From Ferdinandcohnia sp047246645 (GTDB taxonomy: Bacteria > Bacillota > Bacilli > Bacillales > Bacillaceae_L), in assembly GCF_047246645.1 (NCBI RefSeq), contig NZ_JBFOKR010000005.1, positions 1-64,000 of the forward strand: 64,000 nucleotides of DNA, given 5' to 3'. Positions 34,993 through 43,339 of this stretch are shown here, piece by piece. The stretch's first letter is position 1, and each line of letters begins with the position of its first letter. Position numbers and translations under genes: made by a program. The notes under the pieces were generated by a model. It worked only from the letters and a program-made list of their open reading frames with translations. It was not told the origin of the DNA and did no database searches.

Positions 34993-35406
34993 ATGTTTAA
35001 GGTAGGCAGTATTTTTATTCCTGTTACAGATTTGGAGCGTTCTAAAAAATGGTATGAATTGAATCTGGGTGTAACTAAAGTAGATGAGTGGCAGGAAAAC
35101 GGAGAAGACCATGGAGTAGGGTACGTTTTTAAAGGTGAGACGGTTGGTCTTGCTCTAATAAAAGTAGAAAAACCACAACCAACAGAATTTATAACTAAAG
35201 GAAAAAACAAAAACGTATATTATAATTTTGTAGTTGATCAAATTGTACCAGTATACGATCAGCTCAAACAAAATGGAGTTGAAACAACAGATATACATGA
35301 TTATGGTCTGATGAAAGGGTTTGATTTCTTCGACCCTGATGGCAATTCGTTTAGTGTAGTAAGTGAAGAAAAGGATTCACCTTACCATATAGATAATTTA
35401 AAATAA
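34993..35406 (+). CDS. VOC family (glyoxalase/bleomycin resistance fold) protein
   Basis: 137 aa with the paired beta-alpha-beta-beta-beta modules of the vicinal oxygen chelate fold: VTDLERSKKWYELNLGV at the start, and GFDFFDPDGNSFSVVSE at the end. The second module keeps the metal-binding Glu/Asp area; the exact metal ligands and substrate cannot be told. It is divergent from the sigma factor gene (90-bp gap) and ends at a terminator. Confidence 0.85.
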   Translation: MFKVGSIFIPVTDLERSKKWYELNLGVTKVDEWQENGEDHGVGYVFKGETVGLALIKVEKPQPTEFITKGKNKNVYYNFVVDQIVPVYDQLKQNGVETTDIHDYGLMKGFDFFDPDGNSFSVVSEEKDSPYHIDNLK

Positions 35407-35410
35407 TATA

Positions 35411-35452
35411 AAATAGTGGAAGTAACCAAGTAGGAGCTTCCACTATTATTTT
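35411..35452 (+). terminator. intrinsic terminator
   Basis: Stem AATAGTGGAAG/CTTCCACTATT, 12-nt loop, T-rich tail. Confidence 0.85.
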
Positions 35453-35531
35453 GGACGCAGGTTACATATAAGTGATGTGATTCTATTATTTAATTTTAGA
35501 TAATAATCAACAACTAGTGGGGGATGCAGCA

Positions 35532-36755
35532 ATGGCTAATTCAGCATTTTGGCTAAAAAACGTACGTTTAGAAAAAGGATATTATATCGAGGACGACCAC
35601 GTTTCAGGAACCATTACAGAGGTGTGTCATATAAAAATTGAGGATGGTAGGTTTGCCAGTATAGTTCCAGAAGAAACGGAATTAAATGATAATCTCGACA
35701 AGTATAATACGAAAGAATTGTTAATGCTTCCTTCCTTTAAGGAAATGCACATACATATTGATAAAACATATTATGGAGGACCTTGGAAGGCGATCAAACC
35801 GGCAAAAAGCATTTTGGATAAATTTGCTGAGGAAAAAGAACTGCTTCCAAAATTATTACCCACTGCAAGGGATAGAGCCGAAAAGATTTTAGAAACAATC
35901 CTTGGTTTTGGGTCGACCCATGTGCGTACCCATTGTAATATTGATCCTGCTATTGGTTTATCTAATTTAGAAGCGACAAACCTGGCGTTAGATGCCTTTA
36001 CTGGAAAAATGACATCTGAAATTGTCGCGTTCCCACAACACGGTCTTCTTCGTTCAAATATGGTAGAGCAAGTGAGACAAGCTTTGAAACAAGGGGCTAC
36101 TATAGTGGGTGGGGTAGATCCTTTTAGTGTTGATAATAACCTAGAAAAATCATTAAATACCATGGTCGAACTTGCAGTTGAAGCAAATGCAGGAATCGAT
36201 ATTCATCTTCACGAAAGAGATGCCATTGGATTAAAAACGATGAATCTTCTTGCTGATTTAACAGAAGAAGCAAGCTTACAAGGTAAGGTAACAGTGAGTC
36301 ATGCATTTGGCTTTGCCGAAGAATCGAAAATAGCTGCTTCTGAGCTAGCTGATAGATTTGCAAAACTTGGAATAGCCGTAACCTCAACTGTACCAATCGG
36401 CAATATAATAATGCCATTACCTATGCTTCGAGAAAAAGGGGTAAAAGTTGAACTGGGTACGGATAGTCTAACAGATCATTGGTCACCATTTGGTAACGGT
36501 GATAACTTAGAAAAGGTTGGCAGATTGGCAGAACTGTACCGACATGTGGATGAAGTTGCTCTCGCTCAATCTTTAGCGTATATTACGGGAGGCATTACAC
36601 CATTAGATAAAGACGGGAACCGTGAGTGGCCACAGGTTGGCGATCATGCAAATATAGTACTTGTTGACTCGAGTTGTTCTGCCGAAGCAGTTGCAAGAAG
36701 AGCGGCAAAACGTGTAGTACTTTTTAATGGGAAGTTTGTTTCTGGGGAGATATAA
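35532..36755 (+). CDS. amidohydrolase, cytosine deaminase-like
   Basis: 407-aa TIM-barrel metallohydrolase. The HxH motif MHIHIDKTY lies at about residues 72-76, a further histidine in IDIHLHERDA, another in VTVSHAFGF and the catalytic Asp in ELGTDSLTDHWSPFG. This order is that of the cytosine deaminase/imidazolonepropionase-like group. The substrate could be a pyrimidine, pterin or other cyclic amidine. I chose ATG 35532; the frame is open to a GTG at 35517, but the GGGGGATG ribosome site lies just there. Confidence 0.87.
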   Translation: MANSAFWLKNVRLEKGYYIEDDHVSGTITEVCHIKIEDGRFASIVPEETELNDNLDKYNTKELLMLPSFKEMHIHIDKTYYGGPWKAIKPAKSILDKFAEEKELLPKLLPTARDRAEKILETILGFGSTHVRTHCNIDPAIGLSNLEATNLALDAFTGKMTSEIVAFPQHGLLRSNMVEQVRQALKQGATIVGGVDPFSVDNNLEKSLNTMVELAVEANAGIDIHLHERDAIGLKTMNLLADLTEEASLQGKVTVSHAFGFAEESKIAASELADRFAKLGIAVTSTVPIGNIIMPLPMLREKGVKVELGTDSLTDHWSPFGNGDNLEKVGRLAELYRHVDEVALAQSLAYITGGITPLDKDGNREWPQVGDHANIVLVDSSCSAEAVARRAAKRVVLFNGKFVSGEI

Positions 36756-36761
36756 AGTGTT

Positions 36762-36794
36762 AAAAAAGCAACGCTCCCGGTGGGCGTTGCTTTC
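36762..36794. terminator. bidirectional terminator
   Basis: Stem AAAGCAACGC/GCGTTGCTTT between convergent genes; the longer T run is on the minus strand. Confidence 0.85.
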
Positions 36795-36799
36795 AATAT

Positions 36800-37693
36800 T
36801 TATGATTCAAGCTTAGTTCTCTCGGTGATTATAGGCTCAACATGTACATGGACATCATAAATATTATGTTCACAGATTAATGTATCTTCAACCCTCGAAG
36901 ATATTTCATGTGCTTGAATTATATCTAGATTGCTGGGAACTGAAATGACAACATCTACAACATTGCTATTGCCATAGGTCCTTCCTTTTATATTCTTTAT
37001 TTCTAATACCCCATGTACTTTTAGTATTGTCTGTTTATACTTATCTAAATCCTTTGTGTCAAAACCATCGGTTAAATAATGTGTAGATTCTCTAAAGATG
37101 TCCCAACCAGTCTTACAAATTAGTAAACCAACAATGACTGCTGTAACAGGATCAAGCCAAGGCATCCCAAATTGAGATCCGATGATACCAATTGCGGTTC
37201 CTATACTCACCAAGGAGTCAGATAGATTATCTTTTGCAGCAGCCATTACTGCATGACTTTTCACCTGTTTTGCCAAATTTTTATTATATTGATAAACAAA
37301 TAGCATAATAAAAGCAGAAAAAATTCCTGTCCATGCTGCAAGCATATCTGGAGATTCAGCATTCCCAACAAATAGAGAAGAAGCTGCACCATATAAAACC
37401 TGTAAACCTACTAATACCATGATAAAGGAAGCAAGTAAGGAAGCTACTGTTTCTGCTTTCCAATGTCCATATGGATGGTCATCATCTGCCGGTTTTTGAG
37501 AAAGCCGTAAACCAATTAATACGGCAACTGATGCAATTATATCAGTTGTATTATTAAACCCATCTGCGCGCAATGCTTCAGAGTCAGTTAGATAGCTTAT
37601 TACTAGTTTTAGTGTTGCTAATAGTAGATAAACAACGATGCTTATTATCGCACCACGTTCCCCTAACTTTAAATCATTATATCTTTGCTCCAT
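36800..37693 (-). CDS. cation diffusion facilitator family transporter
   Basis: 297 aa, six membrane helices and a C-terminal cytosolic ferredoxin-like domain (about 205-290), the CDF plan for export of zinc, manganese, iron or similar ions. Metal-site residues: SEALRADGFNNTTDIIAS in helix 2 (Asp instead of the usual His/Asp pair) and AAKDNLSDSLVS in helix 5, with the conserved DDDHPYGHWKAE loop. The family (YdfM/YeaB/MamB-like) has mixed specificity. It is a single gene. Confidence 0.9.
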   Translation of the reverse strand: MEQRYNDLKLGERGAIISIVVYLLLATLKLVISYLTDSEALRADGFNNTTDIIASVAVLIGLRLSQKPADDDHPYGHWKAETVASLLASFIMVLVGLQVLYGAASSLFVGNAESPDMLAAWTGIFSAFIMLFVYQYNKNLAKQVKSHAVMAAAKDNLSDSLVSIGTAIGIIGSQFGMPWLDPVTAVIVGLLICKTGWDIFRESTHYLTDGFDTKDLDKYKQTILKVHGVLEIKNIKGRTYGNSNVVDVVISVPSNLDIIQAHEISSRVEDTLICEHNIYDVHVHVEPIITERTKLES

Positions 37694-38174
37694 TTTAGTT
37701 CCCCCGAATTTTCACATCGACCCTTATTGTAACAAAGCAAATTCGTGTTAGTCTACGGCAACGTTTTTTCGAAAAGGCAATAAAATAACAGTATGGAAAG
37801 AGTGTTTACTTGAGGAAAAAATAAATTTAAAACTATTATCAGTAATATAGATAAAGTTAGATGAATAATCTATTAATTAATGATGGTAGTTAATTATCTT
37901 TAATTAAAAATATTTAAGTGTCGAAATAGTAAAAATATTTTGTTTTGTTTGAAGGAATTATAGAAGATTTGTCGAAATAATTATAAATTAAATATGGAGG
38001 TATGTTCATGATGTAATTGCGCTAATAGTTTTCTAAAAATTCCCAATAATTTTAATGTTGTACATCGTGTAATACCAAATCCAATTAATATTTCTATTGG
38101 AGATAAGTAGATTTTACAATTATTGTTGCTAGTTTTTAAAACTAAATATAAAAAAGAGAAAAGGGGATGAAGAA
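37694..38174 (+). other. AT-rich intergenic region with two Spo0A-like boxes
   Basis: About 480 bases without a convincing gene. TGTCGAA occurs twice in the same orientation, at 37919-37925 and 37970-37976, matching the core Spo0A box. A GGAGG followed by ATG ATG TAA at about 37997-38016 is only a two-codon frame. The promoter of the lipoprotein gene should lie near its 3' end. Confidence 0.5.
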
Positions 38175-38681
38175 ATGAAAAAGTTTAGTTTTTTTGCAGT
38201 ACTTTTATTTTTAGTAATGGTAGTAAGTGCTTGTGGCAGTGACTCAGAGAGTGCCTCAGTAAGTGAGGATGGAGTCCTAACACTAGGAGAAACGGGTCTT
38301 TTTAAAACTGATAAAGGTGAGTTTGAGGTAACATTGGACGAGATTAAGTATGAAGCAGGTGGAGATGGAGAAAAATCTTTAAGAGGAACATATATTGTTG
38401 CAAATGCTACTGTAACGAGTAGGGCTGCTAAAGCAGTAAATATAGAGGATGTTTTACCATTTAAAATCTATGTTGATGATGTCGTGAACTGGAACAATGT
38501 ATCTGTTGGTAAAGAATACAGTTTTGGCACCCAGATTGCTGGAGAAATTAAAGAGGGCGAATCAGTAACTGGCAGTGTTATATTTGATGCGAGGGAGTCG
38601 GAAACATATACGATTATCTTAGGTGGTAAAACAAACCCTAATAAACTTGTATGGGAATTAACTCCAGCTGATTTTAAATAG
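38175..38681 (+). CDS. DUF4352-type lipoprotein
   Basis: 168 aa with a lipoprotein signal (MKKFSFFAVLLFLVMVVSAC, lipid Cys20) and a single immunoglobulin-like beta domain of the DUF4352/Telomeric-repeat-like exported family (FEVTLDEIKYEAGGDGEKS, ... GESVTGSVIFDARESETYTIIL). It should sit on the outer face of the membrane. Function is unknown. AAAGGGGATG precedes the start. It ends at a terminator. Confidence 0.83.
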   Translation: MKKFSFFAVLLFLVMVVSACGSDSESASVSEDGVLTLGETGLFKTDKGEFEVTLDEIKYEAGGDGEKSLRGTYIVANATVTSRAAKAVNIEDVLPFKIYVDDVVNWNNVSVGKEYSFGTQIAGEIKEGESVTGSVIFDARESETYTIILGGKTNPNKLVWELTPADFK

Positions 38682-38708
38682 AAGTGAAGTTTTTGGTTTG
38701 AATAATGT

Positions 38709-38749
38709 AGAATGGGCCAGGTTTTTAACCTAGGCTCATTCTTTTTTTT
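38709..38749 (+). terminator. terminator of the lipoprotein gene
   Basis: Imperfect stem AGAATGGGCCAGGTT/AACCTAGGCTCATTCT and an eight-T run. Confidence 0.85.
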
Positions 38750-38750
38750 A

Positions 38751-38785
38751 GCAGATAGGAAAGCAATAAATTCTTTCCTATCTGC
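38751..38785 (+). repeat. perfect 13-bp inverted repeat
   Basis: GCAGATAGGAAAG and CTTTCCTATCTGC with a 9-nt loop, immediately after the terminator. It opens the dispersed-repeat-like segment that follows. Confidence 0.7.
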
Positions 38786-38843
38786 ATAAGTGCAACTACG
38801 GCTCTGCTGTCACCTTTAGGCTCGGCAATCGCCGAGTTTTCTA
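38783..38843 (+). repeat. dispersed intergenic repeat-like segment
   Basis: GCATAAGTGCAACTA, then CTCTGCTGTCACC and GGCTCGGCAATCGCCGAG (a palindrome at 38819-38836) and TTTTCT. A diverged relative lies at 31990-32055. It resembles short repeats scattered between genes in several Bacillus genomes; that memory could not be checked. Confidence 0.45.
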
Positions 38844-38984
38844 AGACCACTTTACCGATGAATGATACGTAAAAAATTGGAAATCCTATAGTCAAAATTA
38901 TTTTTTGAACAGCGAATGTAATATAGGCGAATATGGTGACGAACATTATGACGTATTGGATTAAAGAAATGGAGGGCTTTTTTT

Positions 38985-40550
38985 ATGACTTCTGAACATA
39001 AGCTACCAGAAAAAGTAGAGCCGTTTTGGAGAGTGAATATTGATATACCTGAGTTTCCAAAATTGGAAAACGATCTTGAGGTAGATGTTGTCATTGTAGG
39101 TGGCGGGATTACAGGCCTCACTTCTGCCTATGTATTAGTAAATGAGGGGCTGAAGGTTGCCGTCTTGGAAGCAAATAATTTAGTTAATGGTACTACAGGA
39201 CATACGACTGCAAAAATAACAGCACAGCATGATCTTATTTATGATGAGTTCATCAGAAACTTTGGAAAAAGTATGGCCAGATTGTACTATGAAGCGAATA
39301 CTGAAGCCCTTCAATTTATTAAGAAAACAGTTGAAGAACACCAAATAGAATGTGATTTTAAAGAGCAGGATGCTTACCTTTATTCAACTACAGATGAGTA
39401 TGAGCAAAAAATTAAAACTGAAGCTGAGGCTTATGAGAAGTTAGGCATAGACGGCGGCATAGTACATAGTATACCTTTTGATATCGAAGTGAAAAATGCA
39501 ATTGTCATGAAAAACCAAGCACAGTTCCATCCAGTAAAATACCTTGCCCATCTCACAAAAATTATAAAAGAAAAAGGCGGGTTGGTTTTTGAAAATACAG
39601 TAGCTGTTAATGTGGAACCTGGAGTTAAGCCTACAGTTTTAACTCGTGATGGAAACAGAGTCACTGCAGGCTTTGTTTTATCCTGTTCGCATTTTCCTTT
39701 TTATGAGGGCTTAGGGTTATATTCCGCAAGAATGTATGCAGATCGGTCATATGTAGTTGCGGTGAAAGCAAAGGAGAAATATCCGGAAGGAATGTATCTT
39801 AGTGTAGATAAACCATCACGTTCCCTGCGTTCCGCATCTAATAATGGCGAGGAGGTCGTTATTATCGGAGGTGGAGGTCATAAAGCAGGACAAGAAACCA
39901 AAACAATGTTGGAATATGAGGGGTTAGGTACATTCAGTGAACAGGTCTTTGAGTTGGAAGATATTATAAATAGATGGTCTGCTCAAGATTTAACAACATT
40001 AGACAAGATTCCTTATATAGGAGAACTAACTACAGACCAGCCTAATATATTAGTGGCAACAGGATACAGGAAATGGGGAATGACCAGCAGTACAGTAGCT
40101 GCACTTTTATTTAAAGATATTATTTTAAAAAGAAATAATCAGTATCGTGATTTGTATTCTCCATCACGTTTCTATGCACATCCTAGCTTAAAACAATTCT
40201 TGCTTACAAATGGGGATGTAGTTAAGCACTTAATAAAAGGAAAAATGGAGATGCCTCATAAAAAAGTGGAGGAATTACAAAATGGTGAAGGTGCTGTTAT
40301 TTCTATAAACGGGCATCGCAAGGGTGCATATAAAGATGAAGCAGGAGAATTATTCATCGTGGATACCACTTGTACACATGTTGGATGTGAAGTAGCGTGG
40401 AATAACGGGGAGAAATCATGGGATTGTCCATGCCATGGATCACGATTTTCCTACACTGGTGAAGTGCTAGAAGGGCCAGCAGAAAAACCGTTACAAAAAT
40501 ATGACTTTACTATGTTGGATGTTTTAACATCGGAAGATTCTGGTTATTAG
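38985..40550 (+). CDS. FAD-dependent oxidoreductase fused to a Rieske [2Fe-2S] domain (YhfW-like)
   Basis: 521 aa. An N-terminal DAO-type FAD domain (VDVVIVGGGITGLTSAYVLVNEGLKVAVLEANN, G-x-G-x-x-G) covers about 1-400. A C-terminal Rieske domain has the pair CTHVGC and CPCHGS (about 464-486), which hold one [2Fe-2S] cluster. The same fusion is seen in B. subtilis YhfW (509 aa). It should transfer electrons between an amine- or hydroxyl-type substrate and the cluster; the physiological substrate is unknown. A GGAGGG site precedes the ATG. Confidence 0.92.
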   Translation: MTSEHKLPEKVEPFWRVNIDIPEFPKLENDLEVDVVIVGGGITGLTSAYVLVNEGLKVAVLEANNLVNGTTGHTTAKITAQHDLIYDEFIRNFGKSMARLYYEANTEALQFIKKTVEEHQIECDFKEQDAYLYSTTDEYEQKIKTEAEAYEKLGIDGGIVHSIPFDIEVKNAIVMKNQAQFHPVKYLAHLTKIIKEKGGLVFENTVAVNVEPGVKPTVLTRDGNRVTAGFVLSCSHFPFYEGLGLYSARMYADRSYVVAVKAKEKYPEGMYLSVDKPSRSLRSASNNGEEVVIIGGGGHKAGQETKTMLEYEGLGTFSEQVFELEDIINRWSAQDLTTLDKIPYIGELTTDQPNILVATGYRKWGMTSSTVAALLFKDIILKRNNQYRDLYSPSRFYAHPSLKQFLLTNGDVVKHLIKGKMEMPHKKVEELQNGEGAVISINGHRKGAYKDEAGELFIVDTTCTHVGCEVAWNNGEKSWDCPCHGSRFSYTGEVLEGPAEKPLQKYDFTMLDVLTSEDSGY

Positions 40551-40551
40551 T

Positions 40552-40584
40552 AAAAAAAATGACGTGATATTTCACGTCATTTTT
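40552..40584. terminator. intrinsic terminator
   Basis: Stem AAAATGACGTGA/TTCACGTCATTTT with a 3-4 nt loop. Confidence 0.85.
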
Positions 40585-40706
40585 CATTGGAGCTGTAAAA
40601 ATCTTTACCTATCTCACTAGTTCTAAAAGCTCGGTAATCAATGGTTGTTAAATGTGTTATTTGGAGTATTGTTGTTGCTAGAAGTCTTATTAGATATATG
40701 GGGAGA

Positions 40707-41147
40707 TTACCAGGTATAAGCGCCTTCACATGTACCAGCTTGCGGCTCATAATAACAATGTTGTTTAAATTGTCCTGTAAACGGTTGATCGTACCATGTA
40801 GGGGGGCATGCACCATACGGATTAAAGTACCAAAGTGAATGTTTGGAAGGATGTTCTCTCCAGAAATCTAGGGTTTGTTTGGCTAGTTTTTTTTCTATTT
40901 CTCTGGCAGGATTATAAAAAACATTCCCCTTTTGTACTGCTTCAAACGAGTAATTTCCACCTTGCACTTGATAAATTACATCCCGTATTGTTCTCAATCC
41001 TTTAAAATCCAAACAATTTGCTTTTCGTCGATTAACTATTACATTACCAACCATAAGCATGCCTAGTCGACCTTCACCCTCGGCTTCGGCTCTCATCATC
41101 CTTGCAATTAAGTCAATATCCTTGTCAGTATATTGTACTCTTGGCAT
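40707..41147 (-). CDS. cwlJ: spore cortex-lytic cell wall hydrolase CwlJ
   Basis: 146 aa of the Hydrolase_2/SleB catalytic family without a peptidoglycan-binding domain, the size and plan of CwlJ (142 aa in B. subtilis). Landmarks: RMMRAEAEGEGRLGMLMVGNVIVNRR with the catalytic Glu, FKGLRTIRDVIYQ and HSLWYFNPYGACPPTWYDQPF. CwlJ degrades spore cortex at germination. I chose the ATG at 41147 because AGAGGTG lies 6 bases upstream. The usual partner gene gerQ is not next to it. Confidence 0.92.
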   Translation of the reverse strand: MPRVQYTDKDIDLIARMMRAEAEGEGRLGMLMVGNVIVNRRKANCLDFKGLRTIRDVIYQVQGGNYSFEAVQKGNVFYNPAREIEKKLAKQTLDFWREHPSKHSLWYFNPYGACPPTWYDQPFTGQFKQHCYYEPQAGTCEGAYTW

Positions 41148-41337
41148 TTTCATCACCTCTAAGAGCAGTGTATGAAAGTTGCCTATAAAAATGAAGGGTT
41201 TTTGTAAATTTTTATACAGATAAAGGTGCATAGAACCCTTCTCATTACTTTTTATTAAGTAATTCTTACTCGAACCCCTCCAATTGAGATGAGAAAAGAG
41301 TGCCCCGAAAATAACTTGTAACATCAGCGAAAAGCAT

Positions 41338-41343
41338 TTGCGG
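41338..41343 (+). promoter_or_regulatory. single TTGCGG box before the ABC exporter
   Basis: TTGCGG 57 bases before the exporter start, the same hexamer as the repeated boxes at the copper and efflux promoters. A weaker TTGTAA is 22 bases upstream, but no -10 hexamer lies 22 bases downstream, so support is weaker than at the other sites. Confidence 0.35.
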
Positions 41344-41394
41344 ACCTTTTACAGCAATACTGCGCTCTGAAGGTAGGGGAAGAAAGGTAATGTT

Positions 41395-43215
41395 ATGTTT
41401 AGAAACTTTACGAAAGGGGTTCTGAACATGTTTAATAAGCAGTTTGCACCTTATGTCAGAAAGGAAGCAGGGCTTTACATCTGGGGATTTGTGGGGAGTT
41501 TGTTTCGTTTTATGATTCCTTTGTCCGTTCCGCTCATTTTAAAATACGTTTTTGACGGTTTGCTACAAAACGCTGCCTATACAAATACTGAAAAAGCAGA
41601 AAAATTAATGTTAATAGCATTATGTATGGTCATCATATTTTTATTTGCACGCTATCCAATGGAGTATGTTCGACAATTTTGTATACACACAGCAAATAAT
41701 AATATTCTCAAGAGGCTCCGCCAAAACATCTTTAATAAAATTCACTCACTTGATGCAAAGTATTTTACAGAAAATAAAAGCGGGGAAATTGGTACACGTT
41801 TTTTTGATGATGTAGAAAAGGTCAGAGGATATTTAACAGCAACGATAGGAAATATAGTAATCGAAATGATTGTTCTGATAACTGTGATTTGCATTATGAT
41901 TTTCCTGAACCCAATGCTTGCGATTATCTCAATTGTTCTCATATCAGTTCAGTTTTCACTTGCACACTATTTCTCAAAAAGATTTAAGTCATCTACAAAG
42001 AATTTGATGAGTGAGCGTTCTAGTTTAAACGGATTTATCTTTGAAAAGATTCAAGGAGCATTTCTTTCTAAGTTATTTTCTGCAGAAAAACGTGACAAAG
42101 AGGAATTAAACGAACGCCTGGAACGATACGAAGTGCTAACAGATAAACATGCAAAAATAAATGCACTCTCTTTGGCTTCCGTTAACGTTTTAATCGATTT
42201 TACACCGTTACTTGTTGCATTTATTGCGAGTTGGTTTGTCATTGAGGGGAACTTAACAGTTGGTAGTCTTATTGCTTTCTTTGCATACGTAGAAAAAATG
42301 CGAAGCCCTGTTGCTGCACTTGTTCAAGCATTCCCAGTGATTACAGAGGGGAGTGTTGCTCTTCATCGAATCTTTGCCTTTTTTTCTATTTCAGAAGAGA
42401 TACTGGAAAAAGAAAATCCGGAGGTATTAGATAGATTTGAGCAATCTATAACATTTAAGAATGTTTCATTTTCATATAATAATAGCCGTCAAATATTGAA
42501 TAATCTAGATTTTAGGATGGAAAAAGGAAAAACGTATGCATTTGTTGGTGAAAGTGGTGGAGGGAAAAGTACAATTTTACAACTTCTTATGAGAATGTAC
42601 GACGTAAGCTCCGGAGAAGTGACAATTGATGGAAATAATATTAAGGACTATTCAATTTCAAGTTTGCGAAATAAAATGGGAATCGTGACGCAGGATAACT
42701 TTTTATATAGCTCTTCAATTAAAGATAATATTAAGCTGGGGAAACCTGATGCAACAGATGAGGAAGTTAAACTAGCAGCAAAGAAAGCTTTTGCTGACGA
42801 ATTTATTACAAAGTTACCTGATGGATATGATACAGAGATCGGAGAAAGAGGGATTAAGCTCTCAGGCGGACAAAAACAAAGAATATCACTTGCGCGAGTT
42901 TTTTTGAAAGACCCGGACATCTTAATTTTAGATGAGGCTACGAGTGCACTCGACAATGAAAGTGAAAGGCTCGTTCAACAATCAATTCATCAGATTGGAA
43001 GAGATAAAACCGTCATTATGATTGCTCATAGACTCTCTACAATTGTATATGCTGATACAATATTTGTAATGAAAAATGGAGAGATAATTGAAAGTGGTAA
43101 CCATGATGGTCTATTACTCTTAGATGGGTATTACACAGATTTATATTCAAAACAAAATAAGATTGAAACTATACAGAATTCAAGAAAAACAACTAAATTG
43201 GTCTCTGCTGTATAG
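41395..43215 (+). CDS. ABC exporter, fused membrane and ATPase domains
   Basis: 606-aa half-transporter of the MsbA/LmrA/YheI class: six membrane helices (about 35-320), then an ATPase with Walker A GESGGGKST (about 392-400), signature LSGGQKQR, Walker B ILILDEATSALD and the switch His in IAHR. It should work as a homodimer pumping lipids, peptides or drugs outward. An alternative start is ATG 41428. A TTGCGG box at 41338 suggests that it may share control with the copper/efflux genes downstream. The first kinase gene follows a terminator-like hairpin. Confidence 0.9.
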   Translation: MFRNFTKGVLNMFNKQFAPYVRKEAGLYIWGFVGSLFRFMIPLSVPLILKYVFDGLLQNAAYTNTEKAEKLMLIALCMVIIFLFARYPMEYVRQFCIHTANNNILKRLRQNIFNKIHSLDAKYFTENKSGEIGTRFFDDVEKVRGYLTATIGNIVIEMIVLITVICIMIFLNPMLAIISIVLISVQFSLAHYFSKRFKSSTKNLMSERSSLNGFIFEKIQGAFLSKLFSAEKRDKEELNERLERYEVLTDKHAKINALSLASVNVLIDFTPLLVAFIASWFVIEGNLTVGSLIAFFAYVEKMRSPVAALVQAFPVITEGSVALHRIFAFFSISEEILEKENPEVLDRFEQSITFKNVSFSYNNSRQILNNLDFRMEKGKTYAFVGESGGGKSTILQLLMRMYDVSSGEVTIDGNNIKDYSISSLRNKMGIVTQDNFLYSSSIKDNIKLGKPDATDEEVKLAAKKAFADEFITKLPDGYDTEIGERGIKLSGGQKQRISLARVFLKDPDILILDEATSALDNESERLVQQSIHQIGRDKTVIMIAHRLSTIVYADTIFVMKNGEIIESGNHDGLLLLDGYYTDLYSKQNKIETIQNSRKTTKLVSAV

Positions 43216-43238
43216 AAAGTGGAAACTATTCTTGAAAA

Positions 43239-43271
43239 ATGTCCGTGACTACTGTGGTTACGGACACTTTT
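43239..43271 (+). terminator. terminator-like hairpin after the ABC exporter
   Basis: Stem TGTCCGTGAC/GTTACGGACA with a 7-nt loop, followed by CTTTTCG. The T run is short, so some read-through to the kinase gene is likely. Confidence 0.6.
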
Positions 43272-43339
43272 CGTGTCTGTTAGATATTCAAAAAAAGATA
43301 CAAATATTTATCTATTCTTTTAATAAGTGGTCATGTAAA

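Noticed and set aside
37997..38110. Possible small spore-germination-like peptide after GGAGG with ATG ATG TAA
   Set aside because: The ATG frame stops after two codons; the longer open frame (NNFNVVHRVIPNPINISIGDK) lacks a start codon. It could be a decayed gene but support is too thin.
43124..43339. Long N-terminal extension of kinase 1 overlapping the ABC exporter
   Set aside because: It reads through the exporter's end and the terminator hairpin in another frame and has no homology to the other two kinases.
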